A stretch of 64,000 bases of DNA, taken from CBDAPE01 sp965198325. Its GTDB lineage: Bacteria; Pseudomonadota; Alphaproteobacteria; UBA828; JAPUJA01. The notes under the pieces are model-generated. The model made no database searches, was not told where the DNA came from, and saw only the letters and a list, made by a program, of their open reading frames with translations. The stretch is taken from assembly GCA_965198325.1 (NCBI GenBank), contig CBDAPE010000015.1:310001-374000 (forward strand), given 5' to 3'. Both the position numbers and the translations under genes were made by a program. Position 1 is the first letter of the stretch. Each line of letters begins with the position of its first letter. Below, piece by piece: positions 8,138 to 17,551 of this stretch.

Positions 8138-9316
8138 TCAGTAGGACCGCGGCAGGCCAAGCACGCGCTCGGCCAGATAGGCGAGCACCATGTTGGTCGA
8201 GACCGGCGCGATCTGGAACAGGCGGGTCTCGCGAAACTTGCGTTCGATGTCGTAATCCTCGGCGAAGCCGAACCCCCCGAAGGTCTGCAGACACATGTCC
8301 GCCGCTGCCCAGGAGGCTTCGGCGGCGAGCAGCTTCGCCATGTTGGCTTCCGGCCCGCAGGCGCGGCCCGCATCGAACAAGGCCGCCGCCTTGCGCACCA
8401 TCAGCGCCGCCGCCTCGGATTGTGCATAGGCTCGTGCGATGGGGAACTGGACGCCTTGGTTCTGGCCGATGGGACGCTCGAAAACGACCCGCTCGCCCGC
8501 GTAGGTTTTGGCCTTGTCGATGAACCAGCGGGCATCGCCGATGCATTCGGCGCCGATCAGCACCCGCTCGGCGTTCATACCGTCGAGGATGTAGCGAAAG
8601 CCCTTGCCGTCGTCGCCCACGAGACTTGCGGCGGGCACCACAAGGTCGTCGAAGAACACTTCGGTCGTTGCATGGTTGATCATGGTTCGGATGGGGCGGA
8701 TCGTGAGTCCCTGGCCCACGGCCTGCCGCAGATCGACCAGAAAGACCGACAGGCCTTCGGTGCGCTTTTCGACCTCCGATGCGGGTGTCGTGCGGGCGAG
8801 CAGCAGCATCAGATCGGACTGTTCGGCGCGGGACATCCAGATCTTCTGGCCGTTGACGATATAGCTCTCGCCCTTGCGCACCGCGGTGGTCCGCAGCTTC
8901 GTGGTATCCGAACCCGTCGACGGCTCGGTCACGCCAAAGGCCTGGAGGCGCAGCGCGCCTTCCGCAATGTCGGGCAGGTAGCGCGCCTTGAGCGCGTCCG
9001 AGCCGTGCCGCAGCAGCGTACCCATAATGTACATCTGGGCGTGACAAGCCCCGCCATTGCACCCCGAGCTGTGAATTTCCTCGAGGATCGCGGCCGCCGC
9101 CCGGATGCCGAGACCGCTGCCGCCGTAGTCCTCCGGGATCAGCGCGGCAAGGTAGCCAGCCTCGGTCAGCGCATCGACGAACGCAGCGGGATAAGCCCGC
9201 TCCCGGTCGCATTCGCGCCAGTACGGGCCCGGAAACTTCGCGCACAGCGCCCGCACCGGCCCGCGCAGCTCTTCATGGCCGGGATCGAATGCCTCCGCGG
9301 ATGCGGCGTTGCTCAT
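8138..9316 (-). CDS. Acyl-CoA dehydrogenase family flavoprotein
   Basis: 392 residues. The start ATG (9314-9316) overlaps the glmS TGA as ATGA, so the two genes are translationally coupled. Acyl-CoA dehydrogenase hallmarks are FGVTEPSTGSDT in the middle domain (FAD and substrate contacts), WMSRAEQSDLMLLLART, and the C-terminal QTFGGFGFAEDYDIERKFRETRLFQIAP split over the FAD-binding helix. The long open frame continuing to 9994 lies inside glmS and is a shadow. The family oxidises acyl-CoA thioesters at the alpha-beta bond and passes electrons to ETF. Chain-length or branched substrate specificity cannot be assigned. Coupling to glmS is unusual and may only reflect compact packing. Confidence 0.88.
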   Translation of the reverse strand: MSNAASAEAFDPGHEELRGPVRALCAKFPGPYWRECDRERAYPAAFVDALTEAGYLAALIPEDYGGSGLGIRAAAAILEEIHSSGCNGGACHAQMYIMGTLLRHGSDALKARYLPDIAEGALRLQAFGVTEPSTGSDTTKLRTTAVRKGESYIVNGQKIWMSRAEQSDLMLLLARTTPASEVEKRTEGLSVFLVDLRQAVGQGLTIRPIRTMINHATTEVFFDDLVVPAASLVGDDGKGFRYILDGMNAERVLIGAECIGDARWFIDKAKTYAGERVVFERPIGQNQGVQFPIARAYAQSEAAALMVRKAAALFDAGRACGPEANMAKLLAAEASWAAADMCLQTFGGFGFAEDYDIERKFRETRLFQIAPVSTNMVLAYLAERVLGLPRSY

Positions 9317-11139
9317 TCCACGGTGACGCTCTTGGCCAGGTTGCGGGGCTGATCGATATCCGTGCCCTTGCGCACTGCCGTGTGATAGGCGAGAAGCTGA
9401 ACCGGAATCGTATAGAGCATGGGTGCTACGAACGGGTCGACCGTCGGGAGCTCGATCACGGTCTCGGCGACGCCGCCCAGCGCATCGATGCCCGCGGCAT
9501 CGGAGATCAGCACGACCCGGCCGCCCCGGGCCGCGACTTCCTGCAGGTTCGACGCCGTCTTCTCGAACAGCGGCCCCGAGGGGGCCAGCACGATCACGGG
9601 CATGTCCGCGTCGATCAACGCGATGGGCCCGTGCTTGAGTTCGCCGGCGGCGAAGCCCTCGGCGTGCATGTAGGACAGCTCCTTGAGCTTGAGCGCGCCT
9701 TCGAGCGCGACCGGGTAGACGTTGCCCCGGCCGATATAGAGGATGCCCCGGGCTTCCGCGAGATCGTCGCAGAGTGTGCGGATGCGCTCGTCGTGATTGA
9801 GCACCTCGGCCGCACGGGAGGGTACTTCGGCCATCGCCTGGGCAAGCCGCGCCTCGGCGTCGCCCTCGATCGCGCCCCGCTCGCGCGCTGCGGCGATTGC
9901 GAAGCAGGCCAGTGTGACCAGCTGGCAGGTAAACGCCTTGGTCGATGCGACGCCGATTTCCGGCCCCGCATAGGTCGGCAGCAGGAGATCGCATTCCCGC
10001 GCCATGGAGCTTTCCGGCACGTTGACCACAGCGATCGCCGTCTGGTCTCGCCCCCTGACGAAGCGTAGCGCCGCCAAGGTATCGGCGGTCTCGCCCGACT
10101 GGGAAATCATGAGCGCCGCTCCGCCGTCCGGCAGGGGTGCGTCGCGATAGCGGAACTCGGAGGCGATGTCGATTTCGACCGGCAGGCGCGTAATCTGCTC
10201 AAGCCAGTATTTTGCAACCAGACCTGCATAGAACGACGTGCCGCAGGCGACGATCGTAAGCCGCGCATACCCGCCGATCGTGAAATCGGCTTGGGGCGGC
10301 AGGCGAATCGCATGACCCGCCGGATTGTAGTAGGCGTTGAGCGTATCGCCCATGACGGCGGGTTGCTCGAAGATTTCCTTGAGCATGAAATGCTCGAAAT
10401 TTCCCTTTACGACGGCCTCGCCATCGACCCGGGCCTCGGTCACCGGCCGCTCGACGATCGCGCCGCCGGCTTCGTGGATGAGCGCGCCCGCCCGGCTCAG
10501 CTCCGCCCAGTCGCCCTCCTCGAGATAGGTGATCCGCCGCGTGAGCGGCGCCAGCGCCACGGCGTCGGAGGCGAGAAACATCGCGCCCTCGCCGTGCCCG
10601 ACGGCGAGCGGTGCGCCGCGGCGGGCACAGATCAGCAAATCGGATTCCCCGGCGAACAAGACCGCCAGGGCGAAGGCGCCTTCGAGCCGCCCGAGCGCGG
10701 CCTGCATCGCCGCCTGAGGTGAATGACCCTCGCTGAGAAATTGCGTAACGAGATGGGGCACCACCTCGGTGTCGGTTTGGGTCGCAAAGCTGTGACCCTT
10801 GCGTTCCAGCTCGTCGCGCAGCGCCTGAAAATTCTCGATGATCCCATTATGGACGACCGCGACCTTCGCGGTCGCGTGCGGGTGGGCGTTAGCCTCGCTC
10901 GGGATGCCATGGGTCGCCCAGCGCGTGTGGCCGATGCCGACGCTGCCGGCCACCGGCGAGCCGTCGAGCACGCCGGCGAGGTTGACGAGCTTGCCCTCGG
11001 CCCGGCGGCGCTCGATCGCGCCGTTGACCAGGGTCGCGACGCCCGCCGAATCGTAGCCGCGATATTCGAGGCGCCGGAGCCCGCCGAGCAGGAGAGGCGC
11101 CGCCTTGTCGTTGCCGATCACGCCGATAATGCTGCACAT
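9313..11139 (-). CDS. glmS: Glutamine-fructose-6-phosphate aminotransferase (isomerising)
   Basis: 608 residues, the normal length. The N-terminal nucleophile Cys2 is present in MCSIIGVIG, which starts the class II glutamine amidotransferase domain (1-240) with GHTRWATHG and HNGIIEN. Two SIS sugar-isomerase domains follow (about 285-425 and 455-595), and the chain ends in the diagnostic DQPRNLAKSVTVE. It makes glucosamine-6-phosphate for peptidoglycan and lipid A. It lies 6 bp downstream of glmU on the same strand, so both ends of the UDP-GlcNAc route are made together. No glmS ribozyme-like leader is visible. Confidence 0.97.
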   Translation of the reverse strand: MCSIIGVIGNDKAAPLLLGGLRRLEYRGYDSAGVATLVNGAIERRRAEGKLVNLAGVLDGSPVAGSVGIGHTRWATHGIPSEANAHPHATAKVAVVHNGIIENFQALRDELERKGHSFATQTDTEVVPHLVTQFLSEGHSPQAAMQAALGRLEGAFALAVLFAGESDLLICARRGAPLAVGHGEGAMFLASDAVALAPLTRRITYLEEGDWAELSRAGALIHEAGGAIVERPVTEARVDGEAVVKGNFEHFMLKEIFEQPAVMGDTLNAYYNPAGHAIRLPPQADFTIGGYARLTIVACGTSFYAGLVAKYWLEQITRLPVEIDIASEFRYRDAPLPDGGAALMISQSGETADTLAALRFVRGRDQTAIAVVNVPESSMARECDLLLPTYAGPEIGVASTKAFTCQLVTLACFAIAAARERGAIEGDAEARLAQAMAEVPSRAAEVLNHDERIRTLCDDLAEARGILYIGRGNVYPVALEGALKLKELSYMHAEGFAAGELKHGPIALIDADMPVIVLAPSGPLFEKTASNLQEVAARGGRVVLISDAAGIDALGGVAETVIELPTVDPFVAPMLYTIPVQLLAYHTAVRKGTDIDQPRNLAKSVTVE

Positions 11140-11145
11140 CGGGGG

Positions 11146-12501
11146 CTAGCCGTCTTTCTTGGCCTTGGCGGCCTTCTCGCGGCGGCGTTTCGCGGCACCC
11201 GGCTTGACCGTCTGCTCGCCCCGGGCAACGGCGATCGCATCCGCCTCGACGTCCGCAGTGACCACGCTGCCCGCGCCGACCACCGCACCGTCGCCGACCG
11301 TCACGGGCGCAACCAGCGCGGTGTTCGAGCCAATGAAGGCGCCGGCTCCGATATCCGTATGGGACTTGCGCATGCCATCGTAGTTGCACGTGATCGTGCC
11401 CGCCCCGACATTCGCCCCTTCACCGACCCGGGCATCGCCCAAATAGGCAAGGTGGTTCGCCTTGGCGCCTGCCTCTAGGGCCGCATTCTTGATCTCGACG
11501 AAATTACCGACCCGTGCACCGGCGCCGATCTCGGTCCCCGGCCGCAGGCGGGCGAAGGGGCCGATAACCGCACCATCGGCAATCGTCGCGCCCTCCAAAT
11601 GGCAGAACGCGCGAATCTCGACGCCGTTGCCGACCGTCACGCCGGGGCCAAATACGACATTGGGGCCCACGGAAACATCCCGGCCCAGACGGGTATCGAA
11701 GCTGAACCAGGTCGCCGCTGGATCGGCGAGTGTTGCGCCCTGTTCTATGGCGCGAGCCCGCAGATTGCCCTGCACCGTCAACTCGATCGCGACGAGGTCG
11801 GCGCGGGAGTTGACGCCCATCGCCTCGGCAGAGTCGGCTTCGATCACGGCACAGGCGAGCTCCCGTCCGCGCGCGAGCCTGGCTATATCGGTCAGGTAAT
11901 ATTCGCCCTTGGCATTGTCCTTTCCGACCTCGCCCAGCAGCTCGAAGATAAGCTCGACGGGGCCAGCGAGCGGGCCGGCGTTGCACAGCGATTCCACCCG
12001 CTGGTCGAGGCTCGCGTCGCGATGTTCGACGATGGCGATGAGCAGCCCGTTGATATCGGTGATCAGGCGGCCGTATTCACCGCTGTCCTCGGGCCGCATA
12101 CCGAGCACGACGAGAGACGGTTTCGGGGGCACGGTCCGCGCCTTGAGAAGGCTCCGCATGGTTGCGGAACCCGCCAGCGGCGCATCGCCGTAAAGCACCA
12201 GCAGGTCACCGGAAAAGCCGTCCAACAGGGGTTCCGCCTGGAGCACCGCGTGGCCCGTTCCCCGGCGTTCCTCCTGAACCACGGTCTCGACCGTGATCGG
12301 GGCGTCGGCGAGAGCCTCGTCGAGCCCGGACGCATCGGGCGCGCGCACCACAATAACCCGCGTCGGGTCCAGTTCGGCGACGCTTGCCAGCAGATGCAGA
12401 ATCATGGGCCGGCCGGCGATCGGGTGAAGCACCTTGGGTCGGTCGGATTTCATCCGGGTGCCCTTGCCGGCGGCGAGAATGACAACAGCAGCGTCGGTCA
12501 T
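11146..12501 (-). CDS. glmU: Bifunctional GlmU: GlcNAc-1-P uridyltransferase / glucosamine-1-P acetyltransferase
   Basis: 451 residues from the ATG at 12501; the longer open frame upstream has no GlmU similarity. The N-terminal nucleotidyltransferase domain starts with LAAGKGTRMKSDRPKVLHP, the UTP-binding loop, followed by GTGHAVLQAEP and LYGDAPL. The second half (about 245-430) is a left-handed beta-helix of hexapeptide repeats ending in the acetyltransferase site (NYDGMRKSHTDIG, then GAGAFIGSNT). The Lys/Ala-rich tail is normal. It catalyses the last two steps to UDP-GlcNAc in the cytosol. It heads the glmU-glmS-acyl-CoA dehydrogenase transcript. Confidence 0.96.
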   Translation of the reverse strand: MTDAAVVILAAGKGTRMKSDRPKVLHPIAGRPMILHLLASVAELDPTRVIVVRAPDASGLDEALADAPITVETVVQEERRGTGHAVLQAEPLLDGFSGDLLVLYGDAPLAGSATMRSLLKARTVPPKPSLVVLGMRPEDSGEYGRLITDINGLLIAIVEHRDASLDQRVESLCNAGPLAGPVELIFELLGEVGKDNAKGEYYLTDIARLARGRELACAVIEADSAEAMGVNSRADLVAIELTVQGNLRARAIEQGATLADPAATWFSFDTRLGRDVSVGPNVVFGPGVTVGNGVEIRAFCHLEGATIADGAVIGPFARLRPGTEIGAGARVGNFVEIKNAALEAGAKANHLAYLGDARVGEGANVGAGTITCNYDGMRKSHTDIGAGAFIGSNTALVAPVTVGDGAVVGAGSVVTADVEADAIAVARGEQTVKPGAAKRRREKAAKAKKDG

Positions 12502-12659
12502 CGGTTCAGCAAAACACCCAGCGTGGCCCGTGAAAGGGCGCCCACAATAGCAAGTTGGCGGCCCGCGGCAAGCCTCGCGTCGCACCCCATTCGGAGGCTC
12601 GCTGGTCCGCGGTGCACCATCGTGTATAGTTGCCCGGCCTCGTGACCCGGAGCCCCTCG

Positions 12660-13340
12660 ATGCCCTCTGACGCCTCGTTGCCCGACGCTGTAATTCTCGA
12701 TCTCGACGGCACGATCGTTGACAGCGCGCCCGAATTCCTGGCGGTCGTCAACCGATTGTTCGACGAGATCGGCCGGCCGCCCGTCACGCTCGCCCAGGCG
12801 CGCTCATTCATGGGTTACGGCATCGTCGTCCTCCTCGAGCACGCTCTCGAATCGACTGGCGGGCTGCCCGAGCCCGACGAATTCGAATCCTATGTGGCCC
12901 GCGGCATCGAGCTGTTCTACACCCACCACCTGGAGCTCACCCGACCCTTCCCCGGGGTGATCGATACGTTGACCGCCCTGCAGGAGCAGGCCGTGCGCTT
13001 CGGGCTGTGCACCAACAAGCCCCACGATGCTGCCCTCGAAACCCTCGAAGCGCTCGGCCTCGCCCCTTTTTTCGGTGCCGTGGTGGGTCGCGGCGAGGCG
13101 TCTGCTCAGAAGCCTGACGGTGCCCATGTTCATGCGGTGATCGACCGGCTCGGGGCGGACGCGGGGCGCGCCGTCATGATCGGCGATACGGAAACCGACA
13201 TCGGCGCGGCGCGCAACGCCCGCGTCCCCGCCATCGCCGTGAGCTACGGCTATTCCCGGGTGCCTGTATCCGAACTGGGTGCCGATGTGATTATCGACGA
13301 CTTCACGGAGCTGCCCGACGCGCTTGCACGGCTGGGGTAG
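12660..13340 (+). CDS. HAD-superfamily hydrolase, phosphoglycolate phosphatase-like
   Basis: 226 residues from ATG 12660. HAD motif I is DLDGTIVDSAPEF, with nucleophile and acid aspartates. Motif II is in LCTNKPHDAALETL, motif III is the Lys in AQKPDG, and motif IV is IGDTETDIGAARNA. The helical cap is the type seen in Gph (phosphoglycolate phosphatase). The role is probably removal of 2-phosphoglycolate formed by DNA repair or other housekeeping dephosphorylation; the exact substrate is inferred from family. It is divergent from glmU, with a gap of 158 bp that must carry both promoters, and is followed closely by tRNA-Val. Confidence 0.8.
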   Translation: MPSDASLPDAVILDLDGTIVDSAPEFLAVVNRLFDEIGRPPVTLAQARSFMGYGIVVLLEHALESTGGLPEPDEFESYVARGIELFYTHHLELTRPFPGVIDTLTALQEQAVRFGLCTNKPHDAALETLEALGLAPFFGAVVGRGEASAQKPDGAHVHAVIDRLGADAGRAVMIGDTETDIGAARNARVPAIAVSYGYSRVPVSELGADVIIDDFTELPDALARLG

Positions 13341-13401
13341 CCATCGCATCGGCGCTCGGTTGACAGGACTGGTGCGGGCCGATAAGGGTGTCGCCGCAAC
13401 C

Positions 13402-13476
13402 GGGCGCTTAGCTCAGCGGGAGAGCACCGTCTTCACACGGCGGGGGTCGCTGGTTCAAACCCAGCAGCGCCCACCA
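13402..13476 (+). tRNA. tRNA-Val (anticodon CAC)
   Basis: A full cloverleaf can be drawn. The acceptor GGGCGCT pairs with AGCGCCC, followed by discriminator A and an encoded CCA. The D arm GCTC/GAGC and the T arm CTGG-TTCAAAC-CCAG are intact. The anticodon stem CCGTC/GGCGG has loop TTCACAC, which gives anticodon CAC reading GUG. It stands alone after the HAD gene. Confidence 0.95.
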
Positions 13477-13590
13477 TTTCTACCCCCTATAAAAAAAGGA
13501 CCGTCCCCAGGCGAAGTGGGGCCTGAGGCCAGGTACGCGGCCATTGCTCATGCCATGCGCCACGCGAGCCGATGATGCGTCCGGCTTCTG

Positions 13591-15765
13591 CTACGCGCCC
13601 AAGGCCGGGACCGTTTCGGCACCCCAGATCTGGCGTTCCCGGATCCACGGCAAGGGACGCGCGGGACCCGGCGAATCGAACTCCCGCGCCAGCCGATGGG
13701 CATCGAATATCGCATTCATGAGCTGGCGCGGCGCGTGGCAGTCGCCGGTCCGGTAGATGCCGCCGATCTCCTTCGCCGCCCACTCGTCGGCGCGCGCCTT
13801 GAGCTCCCGGTAGAGCCCCGCGTTGGGCACCCGCGAGGTCACGAGGACGACGGACTCGCACGCCACCTCGAGCGTCTCGGTGCCCTCGCGGCGGCCGTAC
13901 CGGCCGTTGCCGAGATCGGTCAAGTCGGGACTGTCGCGGTAGGCGTAGGCGAGTGTGACCTTGCCCGGCTCGATCCTGTCCGGCCAGTGATAGGTCCATT
14001 GCCCGATCCTCTTCTCGTGGATCATCCGCTTGAGGTTGCCGATCTCCATGGTGTAGTGGGTGTATTCCGCAACGTCGGCAACGTCGGTCACGATCGTCAC
14101 CTGCTTGCCCCGATCGGCCAGAAGCTCGGCCATCGCGACCCCGGTAAAGTGGCTGTCGCCGTCGACGATCACCACCCGCTCGCCGACCGGCTTGCCCGCC
14201 ATCACCTGCTCGGGCGTCAGGCAATGGTCCAGCGACGCGTCGGCGCCGGGGATCGGGGCATGGGTCTCGGCCCCCGTCCCGTCCTCCGACCAGTGGGATC
14301 CGGTCGCGATCACCACCTTGTCGGCGCCATAGTCGAGCACATCGTCCGCCGACATCAGGCCGACGCCCGTATGGACCTCGGCGGTCTTGAGCTTGTCGAG
14401 CTGGATCTGGCGGTAGCTGACGACCCGGCCCCATTCCGAACAGCGCGGATAGCGGGCGACGTCCTTCCATAGGCCGCCGAGCTCGTCCTCGGCCTCGCGC
14501 AGATGGACCTCAAAACCGCGCATCCCAAGGACCCGCGCGCACTCCATCCCGGCCGACCCGCCGCCGACCACGAGGACCGAGCACGGGTCTGCCGTCTTTT
14601 CGAATTTCTCGGGGTGCCAGCCGCGGCGGTACTCCTCCATCGTCGTCGCGTTCTGGGTGCAGTAGATCTGGCCGTGTTGCTGGAACTTCGAGACGCACAT
14701 GTTGCACCCGATGCATTCCCGGATGTCCTCGTTGCGTCCCTCCTCGATCTTGTTGGGGAGGAACGGATCGGCGATCGAGGGTCTTGCTGCCCCGATGATG
14801 TCGCACTGCCCGTCGTTGATGACGCCGATCATGTCGTCGGGACTGGTGAAGCGGCCGTTGTTGACGACCGGGACGGCGCCCATCACAGCCTTGACCTGAT
14901 CGACGAACGGCCGGGTCCAGTTGGTTTGCCGAAAGCGTGAGCCGGCGGCATCCTCGCCTATTTCCTCGATGTCGCCGATCTTGGTCGACAGCACATCGAC
15001 CACGCCCGCGCGGGCCAGGATCTCGACGAGGCCGATACCCTCGTTGAAGTACTGGATGCCGCCGGCGCCGTGTGTGGTGTCCATGGTGAATCGGGCACCC
15101 AAGGCGCTGTCGCCGCCACACGCGGACTTGAGCGCGGTCAGCACCTCGACGATGAAGCGCGCGCGGTTCCCGAGCGAGCCGCCATAACGATCGCCCCGAT
15201 GATTGTAGCGCCGCTCGAAGAACTGCATAGTGAGGTTGCTTTCGCTGCAGATCACCTCGAAGATGTCGAATCCCGCCTGCTGGCCGCGCTTCGCTGCTTC
15301 TACATACATCCGGACGAGCGCCTTGATGTCGTCCTCGTCGGCCTCGCGGCCGTACAGCGTGTAACCGCGATAGGCGTTGGACGGAAGATCGCCCGAGCTG
15401 CACGGCACCTCGCGGGATTCGAGGCAGGCGGACTGAATCCCGCCGTACCAGAGCTGAACGCCGGCGAGGGTGCCGTGGTCGTGCAGGGCGTCGCACAGAT
15501 GGCCGAGATTGACGATGTCGCCTGCGTCCCAAAGCCGCGCGGAGACATAGGAATAATCGTCCGATTCCGGGTGGATCGAGCAAAACTCCGTGAAAATGGT
15601 GCCCCAGCCGCCTTCGGCCTTCATGCCCCGAAACGCCGCCTGGGCGCCGGGCCGTTCCGAGCCCGGTCCCGCGCAATGCAGGGTTTGCCAGAAGCGGTTC
15701 TTCGCGGTTTTCGGGCCCACCCCGATCGGCTCGAACAGGATGTCGTATTTTGGATCGCGTGCCAT
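13591..15765 (-). CDS. Trimethylamine dehydrogenase-family iron-sulfur flavoprotein, divergent substrate pocket
   Basis: 724 residues. The N-terminal OYE-type TIM barrel (1-380) is followed by a 4Fe-4S motif (CIGCNMC then Cys after 11 residues) and two Rossmann domains with VLVVGGGSAGMECARVLG. The start MARDPKYDILFEP and the tract RPSIADPFLPNKIEEGR match Methylophilus trimethylamine dehydrogenase as I recall it. Cys31, equivalent to the cysteine that binds FMN covalently, is kept. Pocket residues differ: Phe61 for Tyr60, Ile172 for Tyr169, Glu175 for His172 and Asn177 for Tyr174. A secondary/tertiary amine or other C-N substrate is likely, but not trimethylamine by the standard triad. It is divergent from a polyamine-type ABC importer, which may bring in the substrate. 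Confidence 0.85.
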   Translation of the reverse strand: MARDPKYDILFEPIGVGPKTAKNRFWQTLHCAGPGSERPGAQAAFRGMKAEGGWGTIFTEFCSIHPESDDYSYVSARLWDAGDIVNLGHLCDALHDHGTLAGVQLWYGGIQSACLESREVPCSSGDLPSNAYRGYTLYGREADEDDIKALVRMYVEAAKRGQQAGFDIFEVICSESNLTMQFFERRYNHRGDRYGGSLGNRARFIVEVLTALKSACGGDSALGARFTMDTTHGAGGIQYFNEGIGLVEILARAGVVDVLSTKIGDIEEIGEDAAGSRFRQTNWTRPFVDQVKAVMGAVPVVNNGRFTSPDDMIGVINDGQCDIIGAARPSIADPFLPNKIEEGRNEDIRECIGCNMCVSKFQQHGQIYCTQNATTMEEYRRGWHPEKFEKTADPCSVLVVGGGSAGMECARVLGMRGFEVHLREAEDELGGLWKDVARYPRCSEWGRVVSYRQIQLDKLKTAEVHTGVGLMSADDVLDYGADKVVIATGSHWSEDGTGAETHAPIPGADASLDHCLTPEQVMAGKPVGERVVIVDGDSHFTGVAMAELLADRGKQVTIVTDVADVAEYTHYTMEIGNLKRMIHEKRIGQWTYHWPDRIEPGKVTLAYAYRDSPDLTDLGNGRYGRREGTETLEVACESVVLVTSRVPNAGLYRELKARADEWAAKEIGGIYRTGDCHAPRQLMNAIFDAHRLAREFDSPGPARPLPWIRERQIWGAETVPALGA

Positions 15766-16262
15766 GACATCAATCTCCCCTGTATCCGTGTCCGCCGATC
15801 AAATGGGGGACTTGAGCCGAAAACCCCGGGGTGACGCACCTCGCAGGGGTGGCGCCGGAAGCTCTCGTCGCGAATGCCCAACACGATATCCCCGCCGGAG
15901 CCGGGCGCGCCATCTCAGCCGGCAAACATTGTCTGCAGTATTCCGAGCGCAGCGCCGAAACCCGCCGGTTGTCCGTGTGCCTACTATAGCGAAGGCGGGG
16001 GCATGGCGCGGCCGGCGCCAGCGGGGCTTGTCGAGCGGGAACCGGGGACGCCTACCATTGCCGCCGGATGACACGTCGGATACCAGGCCACCGACTCACC
16101 GGCCAAAGATTGAGCGGGTCCGAATCGGAATGCTTAAAAATCTTTGCTCTTGCCCGCAACCTGCAAATGGGTGTCAATTATTCGATCGCCGAACAAGAAG
16201 AAACGTTTGGGCGATGCTGCCTGGACTGAAAATCGGCGATCTTTCAGGGAGGTACCTTTACG
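15766..16262. promoter_or_regulatory. 497-bp divergent intergenic region between amine dehydrogenase-like and transporter genes
   Basis: No gene or RNA is recognisable. The region must hold promoters for both divergent units. It is AT-richer from 16130 to 16170, and a GGGAGG ribosome site lies at 16248-16253, shortly before the binding-protein ATG. I see no clear operator palindrome. Confidence 0.35.
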
Positions 16263-17438
16263 ATGAAACAGAAATCGACTGTGCAGCTTGCCCAGACCAC
16301 GGTTTACCCGTCCGGTCTGGTGCGGACCCGACAATTTGCACCCATGACCCGCCGTGCCTTCGGCGCCGGACTCGCCGGCGCGGGAGCGGCTGCCGCGTTC
16401 GGCCTGCCCGGCGTCAACGCGTCTGCCGCGACCGGCGTGGGCTATATGGGCTGGCAGGATTACGATACCGGACTCGATGTCGACGGCTGGTTCGCCAAGA
16501 ACGATATCACGCTGAAGACCACCTATATCGGTACCAACGAGGAGATTATCGCGGCGGGATCGGCCGGTGGCGTGGGCAACATGGATTTGTGTACGCCGGC
16601 CGTCATCTATCTCGATATCTACGAGGCGGCCGGGATTCTCGAGCCCCTCGATCTCAGCCGGATTCCGAACTGGAGCCTTCTGTTCCCCGAACTTCGGGAC
16701 CTGATCAAGATGAACAGCGACGGCACCGTTTCCGCCCTGCCGTTCCAGTGGGGCGATGTGCCGTTGATGTACAACGCCGAAGTCCTCGAGGAGCCGCCGA
16801 CCTCGTGGCATGACCTGATGAAGCCCGAATTCGTGGGCAAGACCTCGATGGTCTACGACGTCATGGGGATCATGGTTCACACGCCCATGTTCGTGACCGG
16901 GACCAAGAACCCGACCTACCTCTCCAAGGCGGAGCTCGACGCGACCATCGACTGGCTGATCGCGTTCAAGAAGGAACACGCGCTCACGATCTGCAGCGGT
17001 TATGGCGATCTCGCGGCCCTGTTCGCCACCGGTGAAATTACCATCGCACCGGCCTGGACGCCCACCGCCGCCTGGGCGGGGCCCGACGCGCCGAAACTCG
17101 ACTGGATCGCGCCCAAGGAAGGCATGCTGGTGTTCTCCGACGTCTTCTCGATGATCAAGGACGCACCCAACATGGATCTGAACTACAAGATCCTGAACCA
17201 TTCGCTATCGCCGGAAGCGCAGGCCAATACGGCCAACCTGATCATGACGGCGGTCGTGACCGAGAACGCGGTGCCCTTGCTCGAACCGGCAGCTCGCGAT
17301 CTCTACAAGTATGGCGACATCGGGGCCTGGTTCGACCTCTCGGGCGGACCGTTCCCCGGTTGGCCGATCGAGCCGCCGGAAGGAATCATGAGCTTCGACG
17401 AGATTCTGGAAGGGTGGGAGCGATTCGTTAGCGCCTAG
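16263..17438 (+). CDS. ABC transporter periplasmic binding protein, spermidine/putrescine (PotD) type, Tat-exported
   Basis: 391 residues. A twin-arginine signal is visible (MTRRAFGAGLAG, about residues 29-40), followed by a hydrophobic Ala/Gly-rich core and cleavage near VNASAAT. The mature protein is a class of PotD/PotF-like two-lobed binding proteins: ALPFQWGDVPLMYNAEV resembles the hinge segment of that family and is echoed by MPFTWGSVPLMYRTDKI in the protein at 29566. Tat export suggests folding before secretion. It is followed by two permease genes; the ATPase gene is not in this window. The ligand is likely a cationic amine or related osmolyte, perhaps the substrate of the divergent dehydrogenase (inference). 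Confidence 0.85.
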   Translation: MKQKSTVQLAQTTVYPSGLVRTRQFAPMTRRAFGAGLAGAGAAAAFGLPGVNASAATGVGYMGWQDYDTGLDVDGWFAKNDITLKTTYIGTNEEIIAAGSAGGVGNMDLCTPAVIYLDIYEAAGILEPLDLSRIPNWSLLFPELRDLIKMNSDGTVSALPFQWGDVPLMYNAEVLEEPPTSWHDLMKPEFVGKTSMVYDVMGIMVHTPMFVTGTKNPTYLSKAELDATIDWLIAFKKEHALTICSGYGDLAALFATGEITIAPAWTPTAAWAGPDAPKLDWIAPKEGMLVFSDVFSMIKDAPNMDLNYKILNHSLSPEAQANTANLIMTAVVTENAVPLLEPAARDLYKYGDIGAWFDLSGGPFPGWPIEPPEGIMSFDEILEGWERFVSA

Positions 17439-17551
17439 TCGAACCCCGGGGGCGGTCCCCGCTATCGCTCGGGCCGCCCCGCAAGGGGACCCATCGACAG
17501 ATTCGGGATTGAAATGGGGCGGCCGCGCAACATGGTCAGTCAGGGCTGCTG

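Noticed and set aside
9317..9994. Extended N-terminus of the acyl-CoA dehydrogenase into glmS
   Set aside because: The extension is a shadow of glmS and is Arg-rich. The family N-terminus begins at the ATGA overlap at 9314-9316.
11140..11400. glmS ribozyme or riboswitch between glmU and glmS
   Set aside because: The gap is only six bases and the glmU coding sequence occupies the upstream region; no ribozyme core is visible.
15590..16813. Long open frame across the divergent intergenic region and the binding-protein gene
   Set aside because: It overlaps two well-supported genes in another frame and its translation is Arg/Pro-rich without any family pattern, as expected from a GC-rich shadow frame.
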